64,000 nt of DNA. Source: Panicum virgatum (taxonomy: Eukaryota; Streptophyta; Magnoliopsida; Poales; Poaceae). The notes beneath the pieces are model-generated. The model was not told the DNA's origin. It saw nothing but the letters and a program-made list of their open reading frames with translations, and searched no databases. The stretch is from contig NC_053150.1 of the NCBI RefSeq assembly GCF_016808335.1, forward strand, positions 29,034,030 to 29,098,029. Direction: 5' to 3'. Numbering within the stretch: position 1 is the stretch's first letter; each line of letters starts with the position of its first letter. The position numbers and the translations under genes were made by a program. Positions 1-11,765 of this stretch are shown here, piece after piece.

Positions 1-3000
1 TCCCCGCCTCAGCCGCTGTGCTCCCGGGCCCACACGCCAGCGCCACTCCCGCTTGCCAGCGCCCACGGAGCGCCCGCCCCTTCTCACTGACCGCCCGGAC
101 CCACTCGACAGGGTCATCCCCTTCCCCTCGCCGCGCGCACGCAACGGAAGCCGCGATCCCCGCCCGAGACCTCGCCGGTTTCCTTCTTGAGCGCGCCCGC
201 CCGAGATCCCGGGCGCCCCTCCCCTTTAAACCCACCGAGAACCCCCCTGCTCCCTCCAACCCTAGCCGCCACCCCACGCCGCTCTGCTCCGCCGCGCCTT
301 GCTCCGCCGCACCGCACGCCGGCGCTGCCACGGCCACAACGCCCTGCCGCGCCACCGCTCCTGCCAAGCCCCACCAGAGAATCCGCCCTGAGCCCAGGGT
401 TCACTCCGAGCTCGCTTGCTCCGATTCGAGCCACGACCGTGCCGGAATCGGACCGGACCGCCGCCGGTGAGTTCCTTGGTTTTTCGAGCAATTGCTCGCC
501 GTCGTCGCCCCTCCGGCCATCCTGACCCCTCTAGCATCTCCGCAGGAGCATCCCGAGCCGAACCGCAGGATCCCGAAGCCGGAAGACCACCACACTGTCC
601 GGACCGCGAAGCTCCGCCCGCAACCCGCCGCCGGACTCGGCGCCATCGACCCTGAGCGCCGCCCCAACCTGTCCCAAGCCCGGTGAGCATCACCCCGTTG
701 CCCGCTATCTTTTGCGCTAGCTTGTAGGGCCCTAATGCGCGCTCTAGTTCCCTGAACACGGTACGCCGGCGAACCCAAGCCGCCTGTCACCGCCGGCCCT
801 CCTCCCCGGCCGATGCAGCCCCTTCCTGAGCCCACCAATGGTTTAGCCATGCGGTACTCACGCCCCTGGGCCAAACCGCTGCTTGAATCGAGCCCCGGAG
901 CACTAGTTTTGCCCAACTCCGGCGAGCTTCAGCCCGCACCGCCGCGGAACAGAGCCGCCGGCGCGTTGCGCCGCCGCCTGCTCGCCCAAAACCCCTCGAC
1001 CGTTCGATCTGAGATCGGCGCTCTGGATTAGAAGCCAAGTACCGTTTCGACCGAGCCGTGCGATCAAGATCCAACGGCGCAGATCAGCGCATACCGCTTC
1101 AGCCCGGTGTTTTTGCTAAAGAACCCCTGCCTTTATTCATATTCAACCCGCGCTCCTGGATAGTTCAAAAATAATCGCAGATAGGCCCAAAACTTTGCAA
1201 GAACCCCCCTGAGCTCTTTAGAAATAGCACCCGCCGTCCAGAGCCGTCGGTTTTGCAGTTTAGCCCCTGAAGCTAATGTTTATTTACGTTTTAGCCCTCG
1301 GTTTTAGCAGAAAAGCCCCTGAAACTTCAGTTTTCTTACAAATAAGCCCCTAGAACTTGTTTTAGGCCTAGTTTATGCGTTTTAGCTCCGTTTTTAGCGT
1401 TCTTTGTATCCACGCGATCGTTGTAACGTGTAGAATAGTTCTAGAATAGTTTTGTGCGCTGTTTTCATGTATTGTTGTACTGTTTCTTAGTCTTTGTTAA
1501 TGTTTGCCTGTATGCTTATTTTGTGCATTGTTTTGGCCATGTGTTCGTGAGTAGACGTTGATCCATCTGAGGAGCCTCAGTACCAGTACCCGGAGCAGCC
1601 GTCTTCGGATCAGTTTGAGCAGCAGCAGGAGCAGTACGAGGAAGGCAAGTATAACATGAACAACCTATCACCTTTATATACAATTTCATACTGCATTTTA
1701 ATACTGTATGCCTTTAAGGATTTCCTAGCCAGTTTATATCCTTTAAATATACCTTTGGGTTGCTTTTTGGTTCGTTGTGCTAGGTTGCTGCGCTATAACA
1801 CACTTTGGTCCTTTTTAATTAATTCGATTAATGGTTTACTTGAACTTAATTCTGAGAGTGGCACTCTGTGTGGCTTGAGTGGCTCACTTCTCGTTAAAAG
1901 ATGTTTTTTGTAGAAACATGGTTTAGGGGGCCAGCACGGTGCTTAGTGCTTGGTTGGCCACTCTCCATAAGGACCGGTTCATAGAGCGACAACCTGGGAC
2001 AACAGCGCTACCACAAGGCTAGAATGGGATAGACTTGGCGTAATAACTAGATCTTTTTGGTTTGGAGTAACTTACCTGCGGGGCAAGAGTAGTAAGCTTC
2101 AATGGTCCCTGCTCCTCCGGCTTGGTCTGTGCTTGGATTGCGCTCCTGTGCTTGTACCCCCGGAGGTGGGCCCCATCGTCGCCGACCTATCTCTCGCGGT
2201 TACGCCTTACCAACGAGATTCTTTTTAAAGGCCTCGTAGTGAGTCGCTGGCCATCTCACCTAAGGAAGTGTGATGAACAACTGGCGTAGCTCACGACTTG
2301 TGGGTAAAGATGTGCAACCTCTGCAGAGTGTAAAACTGGTATACTAGCCGTGCTCACGGTTATGAGCGGCCCAGATCCTCCTTTTGATTAGTGAAGTTAT
2401 CTCCTTCCGACGAGGGAGGTGCTTCTCGGGGTTACCTTGGTGGCTTGGTTTGGTTTGGTTTCTCAGTAGTTACATGATTAAACTTGATTAATTACTATGT
2501 AACTGGGTTAATGGTAATTCATCAACTCGTAGTAAATAGCTTTAATAAAAATTTGCCAACACTTAAAAGCTAATGCAGTTGAGTCAGCCAGCCTAGAGCC
2601 TCATAGTTTGTGTTATACTTGTTGAGTACAAGTTGTGTACTCACTCTTGCCTCTTCTCTACTTTTTCCTCTTGGCTACGCTACTGCTGCTCAGTTCCTGC
2701 CGACACGAGGGAGTTCGTCCAGCGCTACCAGGACTACGAGGACTTCTAGGTGCTTCGTCTCCCAGTCGACGTCCCTGTGGCGCCCTGCTTCAGCTTCGGA
2801 GAGCTTTATCGTATTTTGTACTTCGCTTCCGCTGTATCAGACATTTTGTCATTATTGTAATAAATAACATTCGTATTCGCTTTATTATGTCTTTTTACGT
2901 GATATGTGCTATGATATACTGTTCATTCTGTTGTATATACGTGTGACTTGATCCTGGCACGTATATGATTGCTCGGTTTATGTTCTTTTATAAACCGGGT

Positions 3001-3006
3001 GTTACA
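1..3006 (+). repeat. 5' LTR of Tekay-type Ty3/gypsy element, copy 1 (left-truncated by window)
   Basis: Matches 8601-11607 base for base as far as I can follow, except for one extra T in the homopolymer near 10508. It ends in GGGTGTTACA, the inverse of the TGTAACACCC that opens the 3' LTR, and is followed at once by a primer binding site. The first kilobase is GC-rich and looks like a plant promoter and leader: a TATA-like TTTAAA lies near 224, and intron-like GTGAG donors follow at 467 and 683. The rest is AT-rich. About 420 bp of the LTR lie outside the window. The many short reading frames here on both strands are GC-rich shadows, apart from the split exons listed separately. Confidence 0.95.
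1555..2749 (+). other. split coding-like exons inside the LTR (1555-1644 and 2694-2749)
   Basis: Exon a (90 nt) follows an AG acceptor and ends at AAG with a GCAAGT donor, the classic GC-AG intron form. Exon b (56 nt) follows CTCAG and ends in TAG. Joining them keeps one frame: a Gln/Glu/Tyr-rich stretch starting VDPSEEPQYQY, then VPADTREF and ending YQDYEDF-stop. The same two blocks occur with identical lengths in the 3' LTR (10155-10244, 11295-11350), the solo LTR (50919-50830, 49814-49759) and the copy 2 LTR (57824-57735, 56696-56641), with substitutions that mostly keep the frame. The solo LTR has one in-frame TAG in exon a. An upstream start exon was not established. It could be the tail of a captured host gene or an element-specific small protein. 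Confidence 0.5.
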
Positions 3007-3009
3007 GAG

Positions 3010-3023
3010 TGGTATCAGAGCCA
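3010..3023 (+). promoter_or_regulatory. primer binding site
   Basis: TGGTATCAGAGCCA lies three bases after the LTR end. It is complementary to the 3' end of plant initiator methionine tRNA, the usual minus-strand primer of plant chromoviruses and many Copia elements. This fixes the element's orientation as plus. Confidence 0.93.
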
Positions 3024-3574
3024 TATCGACTGTAGGACGAAGCCTAGATAGAACTGGTCGAGTTTTAGGACTTCTTCTCACCAATCCTTGCCTGCTGAAA
3101 CTATTTTACTATTATACCCCTTGACTTCTTTGACTTTTTACCCTTCTTGCCTTGATTTCTCTCTGAAGAATAGTTTCGTAGATTTTGGCCTGAATCAGTC
3201 ATCTGACCTCCATGAGCATAGCTAGGTGACCCTTTTATAATAATACGATAGCACGTTCTGCGACGCGTTGTGTTAGTCGAGTCTTTTGCTAAACTCGGCT
3301 AAGTTGTGAAATTTGTCTGCTTGTTATTATGCTACATGGTTGATCTGAATTTTTGACTGATTGCATAGCTTAGTAGCTTAAATTTGTTTAAAGAAAATCA
3401 CTCGGATGTTAAAGTTAACTAATTAATAAAATGAGTTAGATCGTTGGGGGTAAAACAGTCAACTCTATCCTGTCTACTTTATCATGGCTGAGTCTTTTTC
3501 CGCAAAGAGTTATCATATCCATCCGAGTTTATTCCTGCAATATCCTTACTCGTGGAATCTTTTGTTCAAATCAG
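3024..3574 (+). other. untranslated leader of Tekay copy 1
   Basis: AT-rich leader between the primer site and the gag start. No coding region or known motif is seen. Packaging and dimerisation signals would be expected here by analogy with other LTR elements but cannot be identified by eye. Confidence 0.6.
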
Positions 3575-6500
3575 ATGGTGAACACCAGGAGCACCGGTTC
3601 AGGTTCTGGCCAGCAGCAGGGTCAGAACAACCAGGGTACTGGGATCCCGATGCCTCCACCCTTGACTCCGGAGCAGTACTTCCAGCTCCAGATGCAGATG
3701 ATGGCTACCCTGAACAACACGGTTCAGGCTCTTCAGCACGCTCACACTCAGCCTCCGCCTCCTCCACCGCCGCAGCCTCGCGACAGGCGTGCTGAGTTCC
3801 TGAGGGGTCACCCGCCGACGTTCTCTCACACGTCCGACCCTCTTCAGGCTGACGACTGGCTCCGTGCAGTGGAGCGTCAGCTGGACATCGCCCAGTGCGA
3901 TGATCGTGAGCGCGTCTTGTACGCAGCAGGACAGCTGCGAGGGGCAGCTTTAGACTGGTGGGAGTCCCACCCAGTTCACGACCGCGAGGCTCTCACCTGG
4001 CTCCAGTTCAGGGAGCGTTTCCGCAGCCACAACGTCCCCGCGGGCGTTATGAAGATGAAACAGAAGGAGTTCCTTGCACTGAAGCAGGTAATCTTAAGAA
4101 TAATCATTCAGCGTTTTCTTTTGAGCTTATGCCCCTTGTTCTATCCTTATGAATCTTGAGTTAATCTTGAGATATCTATCTGTCTTTGTGAATTCAGGGG
4201 ACTATGTCGGTCACGGAGTATCGTGATCGCTTTCTTCAGCTGGCACGCTACGCCCCTGCCGAGGTTGCGGATGACCGCAAGAAGCAGGAGCACTTCATGG
4301 AGGGTCTTGAGGACTACCTCCAGTACGCGCTGCTCAACCTCCGCTTCGACGACTTCAACCATCTGGTTGACAGCGCGCTCAACACTGAGCGTAAGCACCT
4401 GGAGATGGAGGACAAGAAGAGGAAGGTTGTCCCCGTTGCTTCCGGCAGCAACACTCGTCCTCGACTCCAGCAGCCCCAGCAGTACCAGCAGCAGTACCGG
4501 CCTCCTCAGCAGTACCAGCAGAGGCCACCGCAGCAGTACCCGCCTCGACAGCAGCAGGCAGGTCAGGGCCCGAGGTTACCGGCACCTCCGGCTCGTGCTC
4601 CACCAGCTCCACCAGCACCGCAGGCTCCACGTCCGGCAGCTCCTACCGGACAGCAGGCTCAGGGACCTCCTCGCACCTGCTTTCACTGCGGCCAGCCGGG
4701 GCACTACGCCAACGCTTGCCCCCGGAAGGCGCAGGCGGGACAGCAGGGGCGCCCAGCTCAGCCCAGGGCGCCAGCACAGGGCAGGGTGAACCACGTGACG
4801 GCCGAGTCAGCGGCCGAGGCTCCCAACGTGGTTATTGGTACGTTCATGGTTAATTCATATCCAGCTACAGTGCTTTTTGATACTGGTGCTACGCATTCCT
4901 TCATTACTCAGTCTTTTGTCGAGCATCATGGTATTCATACTAGCACATTAAAGAGGTGCCTGTTAGTATCTTCACCGGGAGGACAGTTGAGGTCTCACAC
5001 TTACTGCCCGAGAGTCAGTGTTTCTTTGAGGGGAGTAGAATTCTGTACTGATCTGATGGTGCTAGACACCAAGGGCATTGATGTCATTCTGGGAATGGAG
5101 ACTCTGGCCAAATGGGGAGTCCGGATAGATTGTGCTCAGAGGACAGTCTTGCTATCAGCTTCCAGTGGCCAAGAGGTTGTTATCAGTGCAGTAGAGCCTT
5201 CTGGATTTCTTCATCAGATGGAGGCTAGACCCACGGACGGTATTCGCGTGGTGTCTGAATTCCCGGATGTCTTTCCGGATGATCTGCCAGGTATGCCGCC
5301 TGAACGCGCCATTGAGTTTTGTATTGATCTCTTGCCTGGCACAGCTCCTATTGCAAAGCGGCCCTACCGTATGGCACCTATAGAGCATGAAGAGGTCAAG
5401 AAAACTATTGATGAGTTGCTAGCCAAGGGCTATATCCGTCGCAGCTTCTCTCCTTGGGCTTTTCCATTGTTGCTGGTAGATAAGAAGGATGGCTCGAAGA
5501 GGATGTGTGTGGATTATCGGGAGCTGAATGCAGTCACTATCAAGAACAAGCATCCACTGCCCCGTATTGAGGATCTCTTCGATTTGCTTCGAGGTGCTCG
5601 TATATTCTCGAAGATTGATCTTCGTTCGGGATATTTTCAGCTGAGGATCCGTCCTGGGGATATTCCGAAGACGGCATTCACCTGCAAGTACGGGCTATAT
5701 GAGTATACAGTCATGTCCTTTGGCCTGACTAATGCCCCGGCTTTCTTCATGCACCTGATGAACATGGTTTTCATGGACTATCTGGATGTCTTCGTGGTGA
5801 TTTTCATTGATGATATTCTGATCTTCTCCAAGACAGAAGAAGAGCATGAGGAGCATCTGAGACTCGTGTTGCAGAGACTGAGAGAGCATCAGTTGTATGC
5901 CAAGTTCAGCAAGTGCGAGTTCTGGATTGACGAGGTTCCATTCCTCGGTCATGTTATCTCTCAGGGAGGCATTGCTGTTGATCCGAGCAAGGTGAAGGAT
6001 GTGCTAGGGTGGGAGACCCCGCAGACAGTAAAGGAAGTCAGGTCTTTCTTGGGCTTAGCTGGATACTATCGGAGGTTCATTGAGAATTTCTCCAAGATCG
6101 CGAAGCCTTTGACTTCTTTGCTAGAGAAGAATGTGGCTTTTGTATGGACTGATGAGCGTCAGATGGCCTTTGATGAGCTGAAGAAAAGGTTGACTACGGC
6201 GCCAGTCCTGACTCTGCCAGACCAGACGAAGAGGTTCACGGTATATTGTGATGCTTCGAAGGATGGTCTTGGGTGTGTTCTGATGCAGGAGGGCAGAGTG
6301 ATAGCTTATGCTTCACGGCAGTTACGCCGGCATGAGCTGAATTATCCTACCCATGATCTTGAGTTAGCCGCAGTTGTGCATGCTCTGAAGATTTGGAGGC
6401 ATTACTTGTATGGGCAGCGGTGTGATATCTACACTGATCACAAGAGCCTCAAGTACATTTTCACGCAGAATGAGCTGAACATGCGGCAGAGAAGATGGCT

Positions 6501-8142
6501 AGAGTTGGTCAAGGACTATGATCTGGAGATTCACTATCATCCGGGCAAGGCCAATGTTGTAGCAGATGCTTTGAGCAGAAGGAGTTATGTCAACATGGCC
6601 GTTGCTTTCCAGATGCCTCCAGAGTTATGCGAGGAGTTCGAGCAGTTGAGTCTGGGCTTCTTGCATCATACCTCCAGTGCAGCATTTGAGGCAGTACCGA
6701 CTCTAGAGGCAGAGATCCGGCAGCATCAGAAAGATGATGAGAAGCTGCAGGAGATTCGTGAGTTGCTTAAGAAGGGCAAGGCTCCTCATTTCAGAGAGGA
6801 TGATCAGGGTACCTTGTGGTACAAGAACCGGATCTGCGTGCCAGATGTGCATGATCTTCGGAAGTTGATTCTGAGTGAGGCCCATGATACAGCTTACTCT
6901 ATTCATCCGGGCAGCACCAAGATGTATTATGATCTGAAGGAACGTTTCTGGTGGTATGGGATGAAGCGTTCAGTGGCAGAGTACGTGGCTATTTGTGACA
7001 CCTGTCAGCGTGTCAAGGCTGAGCACCAGAGGCCAGCAGGTCTGTTACAGCCTTTGAAGATTCCAGAGTGGAAATGGGAGGAAATCACTATGGACTTCAT
7101 TGTTGGATTGCCTCGTACTCAGAAAGGGTACAACTCTATTTGGGTAGTAGTGGATCGTCTGACGAAGGTTGCTCACTTCATTCCAGTGAACACTACTTAC
7201 TCCGGAGCTAGACTTGCAGAGTTGTACATCTCTCGGATTGTCTGTTTGCATGGTGTGCCGAAGAAGATCATATCTGACAGAGGGTCTCAGTTCACTTCTC
7301 GGTTCTGGGAGCAGCTCCATGATTCGTTGGATACGAAGCTGCGTTTCAGTACAGCTTATCACCCTCAGACAGATGGGCAGACAGAGAGAACCAACCAAGT
7401 GTTGGAGGATATGCTGAGAGCTTGTGCTATTCAGTATGGTACTAGTTGGGATAAGTGCCTGTCATTTGCTGAGTTTTCATATAACAACAGCTATCAGGCC
7501 AGTCTGAAGAAGTCACCATTTGAGGCATTGTATGGCAGAAAGTGCAGGACTCCTCTCTATTGGGATCAGATCGGTGAGAAGCAGCTCTTTGGTCCTGAGA
7601 TCATAGATGATGCAGAGCAGATGGTTCAGGCTGTGCGAGAAAATCTGAGGATTGCACAGAGCAGGCAGAAGAGCTATGCAGATGGCAAACGGAGAGACCT
7701 GACTTTCAGTGTCGGTGATTATGTGTATCTGAAGGTGTCTCCGATGAGAGGAATCCGCAGATTTAATGTCAAAGGGAAGTTAGCACCTCGGTATGTGGGG
7801 CCATTCAAGGTGCTAGAACGGAAAGGCGAAGTTGCTTATCGCCTGGAGTTACCTCTCAGTCTCTCAGGAGTTCATGATGTTTTCCATATATCTCAGCTGA
7901 AGAGGTGCTTGCGAGTACCCGAGGAGCAGGCACCACTGGATGGAGTCGATGTGCAGGAAGATCTGACTTATACTGAGCATCCAGTGAAGATTCTGGAGAC
8001 ATCAGAAAGGGTTACTCGGAACAAGCGCATCAGGATGTGCCGAGTTCAGTGGAGTCATCACAGTGAAGCTGAGGCTACATGGGAGCGAGAAGATGAGTTG
8101 AAGAAGACATATCCAGATCTCTTTGCTAGCCAGCCCAGCTAA
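3575..8142 (+). CDS. gag-pol polyprotein of Tekay-type chromovirus, copy 1, spliced and intact
   Basis: Encodes capsid, protease, reverse transcriptase, RNase H and integrase. Exon 1 is 3575-4087 and exon 2 is 4198-8142, 1485 codons including the stop. The Gag retrotransposon domain spans the splice junction (FLALKQ joined to GTMSVTEY). A CCHC knuckle [14 protein letters not shown] lies near 4678, the protease FDTGATHSF near 4876, the RT catalytic FIDDILIF near 5805 and the RNase H YCDAS near 6244. The integrase HHCC finger spans about 6880-7005, followed by its catalytic D (MDFIVGLP), D (SDRGSQF) and E (GQTERTN). The C terminus ([10 protein letters not shown] to YPDLF) is a chromodomain-like tail, which directs integration to heterochromatin in this lineage. 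No stop or frameshift interrupts it, so the copy could still be autonomous. Tekay/RIRE3-like is a family-level call from domain order and LTR length. Confidence 0.95.
4088..4197 (+). other. putative 110-nt intron in gag
   Basis: The donor is CAG|GTAATC and the acceptor TTCAG|GGGACT; both junctions are phase 0. The unspliced frame runs from 3575 to a stop at 4159, giving a truncated 194-residue Gag, whereas splicing joins the two conserved halves of the Gag domain. Copy 2 has the same junctions and the same 110-nt length (63516-63625), with several differences inside. Confidence 0.75.
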
Positions 8143-8160
8143 ATCTCGGGGACGAGATTT

Positions 8161-8178
8161 CTTTAAGGGGGTAGGGTA
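8161..8178 (+). promoter_or_regulatory. polypurine tract region of Tekay copy 1
   Basis: AAGGGGGTAGGG lies directly before the 3' LTR and would prime plus-strand DNA synthesis. The same motif, reversed, flanks the LTR of copy 2 at 59534-59560. Confidence 0.8.
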
Positions 8179-11100
8179 TGTAACACCCTAATTTAAATTT
8201 CAGTATTTATTAATAAATTAATTGGCTTTAGTTGAATTTTCTAAGGTTTATTGTGTTTAGTTGGCATTTAATCTAATTTTTGTTCCTAATTAATTAAAAT
8301 TTATCATAAGTTTAAATTTTTGTTGCATTCATGCTGGTGCATGGATTTGTTTTGTTTGTTTGAATAGGAGTTGGAATTCAAATTCATTTGAATTCAGATA
8401 GTTTTGGAGTTGAGAGAGAGTGAATAGAAATAGAAAAGAAGAAACCCAGAAAACCCGGCCCAAACCTTTCCCCGCGGCCCATCGGCCTGCCCTTCCTTCT
8501 CTGGCGGCCCAAGCACGCGGCCCACTCTTCTCCTCCACGCGCACGAGCCCACGGCCCGACTCGCCAGCCCGCACGCACGGCTGCTCCCGCAGACCCCGCG
8601 TCCCCGCCTCAGCCGCTGTGCTCCCGGGCCCACACGCCAGCGCCACTCCCGCTTGCCAGCGCCCACGGAGCGCCCGCCCCTTCTCACTGACCGCCCGGAC
8701 CCACTCGACAGGGTCATCCCCTTCCCCTCGCCGCGCGCACGCAACGGAAGCCGCGATCCCCGCCCGAGACCTCGCCGGTTTCCTTCTTGAGCGCGCCCGC
8801 CCGAGATCCCGGGCGCCCCTCCCCTTTAAACCCACCGAGAACCCCCCTGCTCCCTCCAACCCTAGCCGCCACCCCACGCCGCTCTGCTCCGCCGCGCCTT
8901 GCTCCGCCGCACCGCACGCCGGCGCTGCCACGGCCACAACGCCCTGCCGCGCCACCGCTCCTGCCAAGCCCCACCAGAGAATCCGCCCTGAGCCCAGGGT
9001 TCACTCCGAGCTCGCTTGCTCCGATTCGAGCCACGACCGTGCCGGAATCGGACCGGACCGCCGCCGGTGAGTTCCTTGGTTTTTCGAGCAATTGCTCGCC
9101 GTCGTCGCCCCTCCGGCCATCCTGACCCCTCTAGCATCTCCGCAGGAGCATCCCGAGCCGAACCGCAGGATCCCGAAGCCGGAAGACCACCACACTGTCC
9201 GGACCGCGAAGCTCCGCCCGCAACCCGCCGCCGGACTCGGCGCCATCGACCCTGAGCGCCGCCCCAACCTGTCCCAAGCCCGGTGAGCATCACCCCGTTG
9301 CCCGCTATCTTTTGCGCTAGCTTGTAGGGCCCTAATGCGCGCTCTAGTTCCCTGAACACGGTACGCCGGCGAACCCAAGCCGCCTGTCACCGCCGGCCCT
9401 CCTCCCCGGCCGATGCAGCCCCTTCCTGAGCCCACCAATGGTTTAGCCATGCGGTACTCACGCCCCTGGGCCAAACCGCTGCTTGAATCGAGCCCCGGAG
9501 CACTAGTTTTGCCCAACTCCGGCGAGCTTCAGCCCGCACCGCCGCGGAACAGAGCCGCCGGCGCGTTGCGCCGCCGCCTGCTCGCCCAAAACCCCTCGAC
9601 CGTTCGATCTGAGATCGGCGCTCTGGATTAGAAGCCAAGTACCGTTTCGACCGAGCCGTGCGATCAAGATCCAACGGCGCAGATCAGCGCATACCGCTTC
9701 AGCCCGGTGTTTTTGCTAAAGAACCCCTGCCTTTATTCATATTCAACCCGCGCTCCTGGATAGTTCAAAAATAATCGCAGATAGGCCCAAAACTTTGCAA
9801 GAACCCCCCTGAGCTCTTTAGAAATAGCACCCGCCGTCCAGAGCCGTCGGTTTTGCAGTTTAGCCCCTGAAGCTAATGTTTATTTACGTTTTAGCCCTCG
9901 GTTTTAGCAGAAAAGCCCCTGAAACTTCAGTTTTCTTACAAATAAGCCCCTAGAACTTGTTTTAGGCCTAGTTTATGCGTTTTAGCTCCGTTTTTAGCGT
10001 TCTTTGTATCCACGCGATCGTTGTAACGTGTAGAATAGTTCTAGAATAGTTTTGTGCGCTGTTTTCATGTATTGTTGTACTGTTTCTTAGTCTTTGTTAA
10101 TGTTTGCCTGTATGCTTATTTTGTGCATTGTTTTGGCCATGTGTTCGTGAGTAGACGTTGATCCATCTGAGGAGCCTCAGTACCAGTACCCGGAGCAGCC
10201 GTCTTCGGATCAGTTTGAGCAGCAGCAGGAGCAGTACGAGGAAGGCAAGTATAACATGAACAACCTATCACCTTTATATACAATTTCATACTGCATTTTA
10301 ATACTGTATGCCTTTAAGGATTTCCTAGCCAGTTTATATCCTTTAAATATACCTTTGGGTTGCTTTTTGGTTCGTTGTGCTAGGTTGCTGCGCTATAACA
10401 CACTTTGGTCCTTTTTAATTAATTCGATTAATGGTTTACTTGAACTTAATTCTGAGAGTGGCACTCTGTGTGGCTTGAGTGGCTCACTTCTCGTTAAAAG
10501 ATGTTTTTTTGTAGAAACATGGTTTAGGGGGCCAGCACGGTGCTTAGTGCTTGGTTGGCCACTCTCCATAAGGACCGGTTCATAGAGCGACAACCTGGGA
10601 CAACAGCGCTACCACAAGGCTAGAATGGGATAGACTTGGCGTAATAACTAGATCTTTTTGGTTTGGAGTAACTTACCTGCGGGGCAAGAGTAGTAAGCTT
10701 CAATGGTCCCTGCTCCTCCGGCTTGGTCTGTGCTTGGATTGCGCTCCTGTGCTTGTACCCCCGGAGGTGGGCCCCATCGTCGCCGACCTATCTCTCGCGG
10801 TTACGCCTTACCAACGAGATTCTTTTTAAAGGCCTCGTAGTGAGTCGCTGGCCATCTCACCTAAGGAAGTGTGATGAACAACTGGCGTAGCTCACGACTT
10901 GTGGGTAAAGATGTGCAACCTCTGCAGAGTGTAAAACTGGTATACTAGCCGTGCTCACGGTTATGAGCGGCCCAGATCCTCCTTTTGATTAGTGAAGTTA
11001 TCTCCTTCCGACGAGGGAGGTGCTTCTCGGGGTTACCTTGGTGGCTTGGTTTGGTTTGGTTTCTCAGTAGTTACATGATTAAACTTGATTAATTACTATG

Positions 11101-11607
11101 TAACTGGGTTAATGGTAATTCATCAACTCGTAGTAAATAGCTTTAATAAAAATTTGCCAACACTTAAAAGCTAATGCAGTTGAGTCAGCCAGCCTAGAGC
11201 CTCATAGTTTGTGTTATACTTGTTGAGTACAAGTTGTGTACTCACTCTTGCCTCTTCTCTACTTTTTCCTCTTGGCTACGCTACTGCTGCTCAGTTCCTG
11301 CCGACACGAGGGAGTTCGTCCAGCGCTACCAGGACTACGAGGACTTCTAGGTGCTTCGTCTCCCAGTCGACGTCCCTGTGGCGCCCTGCTTCAGCTTCGG
11401 AGAGCTTTATCGTATTTTGTACTTCGCTTCCGCTGTATCAGACATTTTGTCATTATTGTAATAAATAACATTCGTATTCGCTTTATTATGTCTTTTTACG
11501 TGATATGTGCTATGATATACTGTTCATTCTGTTGTATATACGTGTGACTTGATCCTGGCACGTATATGATTGCTCGGTTTATGTTCTTTTATAAACCGGG
11601 TGTTACA
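8179..11607 (+). repeat. 3' LTR of Tekay copy 1, complete (3429 bp)
   Basis: Begins TGTAACACCC and ends GGGTGTTACA, giving a 10-bp inverted terminal repeat. It is virtually identical to the left LTR, so the insertion is very recent. The 3' flank is internal sequence of another retroelement. The TSD cannot be tested because the left flank is outside the window. Confidence 0.97.
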
Positions 11608-11765
11608 CAATAGCCATGAAGAAAGTTTGGAGACCGAAGCAAATTGATTCATCATCAACTTGAAGAAAAGCAAGACATGGCCGATGCATTCATCGCCCTT
11701 AGACAATTTTGGTCCAGAAGAGTGTTCTTTGGCACGCAATCTTTGCCAAAGAACAGGGGGGCATA
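11608..11765 (+). mobile_element. 3' end of an internal region of the gag-only LTR element (upstream unit)
   Basis: These 158 bases closely match 15023-15179, the segment just before the right LTR of the same family. Both run from ATAGCCATGAAG to the purine-rich AAAGAACAGGGGGGCATA. The downstream LTR therefore has internal sequence on its left side rather than host DNA. That is the signature of a tandem LTR-internal-LTR-internal-LTR array into which Tekay copy 1 later inserted. Confidence 0.8.

Noticed and set aside
1..1074. Many overlapping open frames on both strands in the GC-rich LTR part (also 8420-9674)
   Set aside because: They follow from GC-rich composition, repeat identically in both LTRs, and show no domain.
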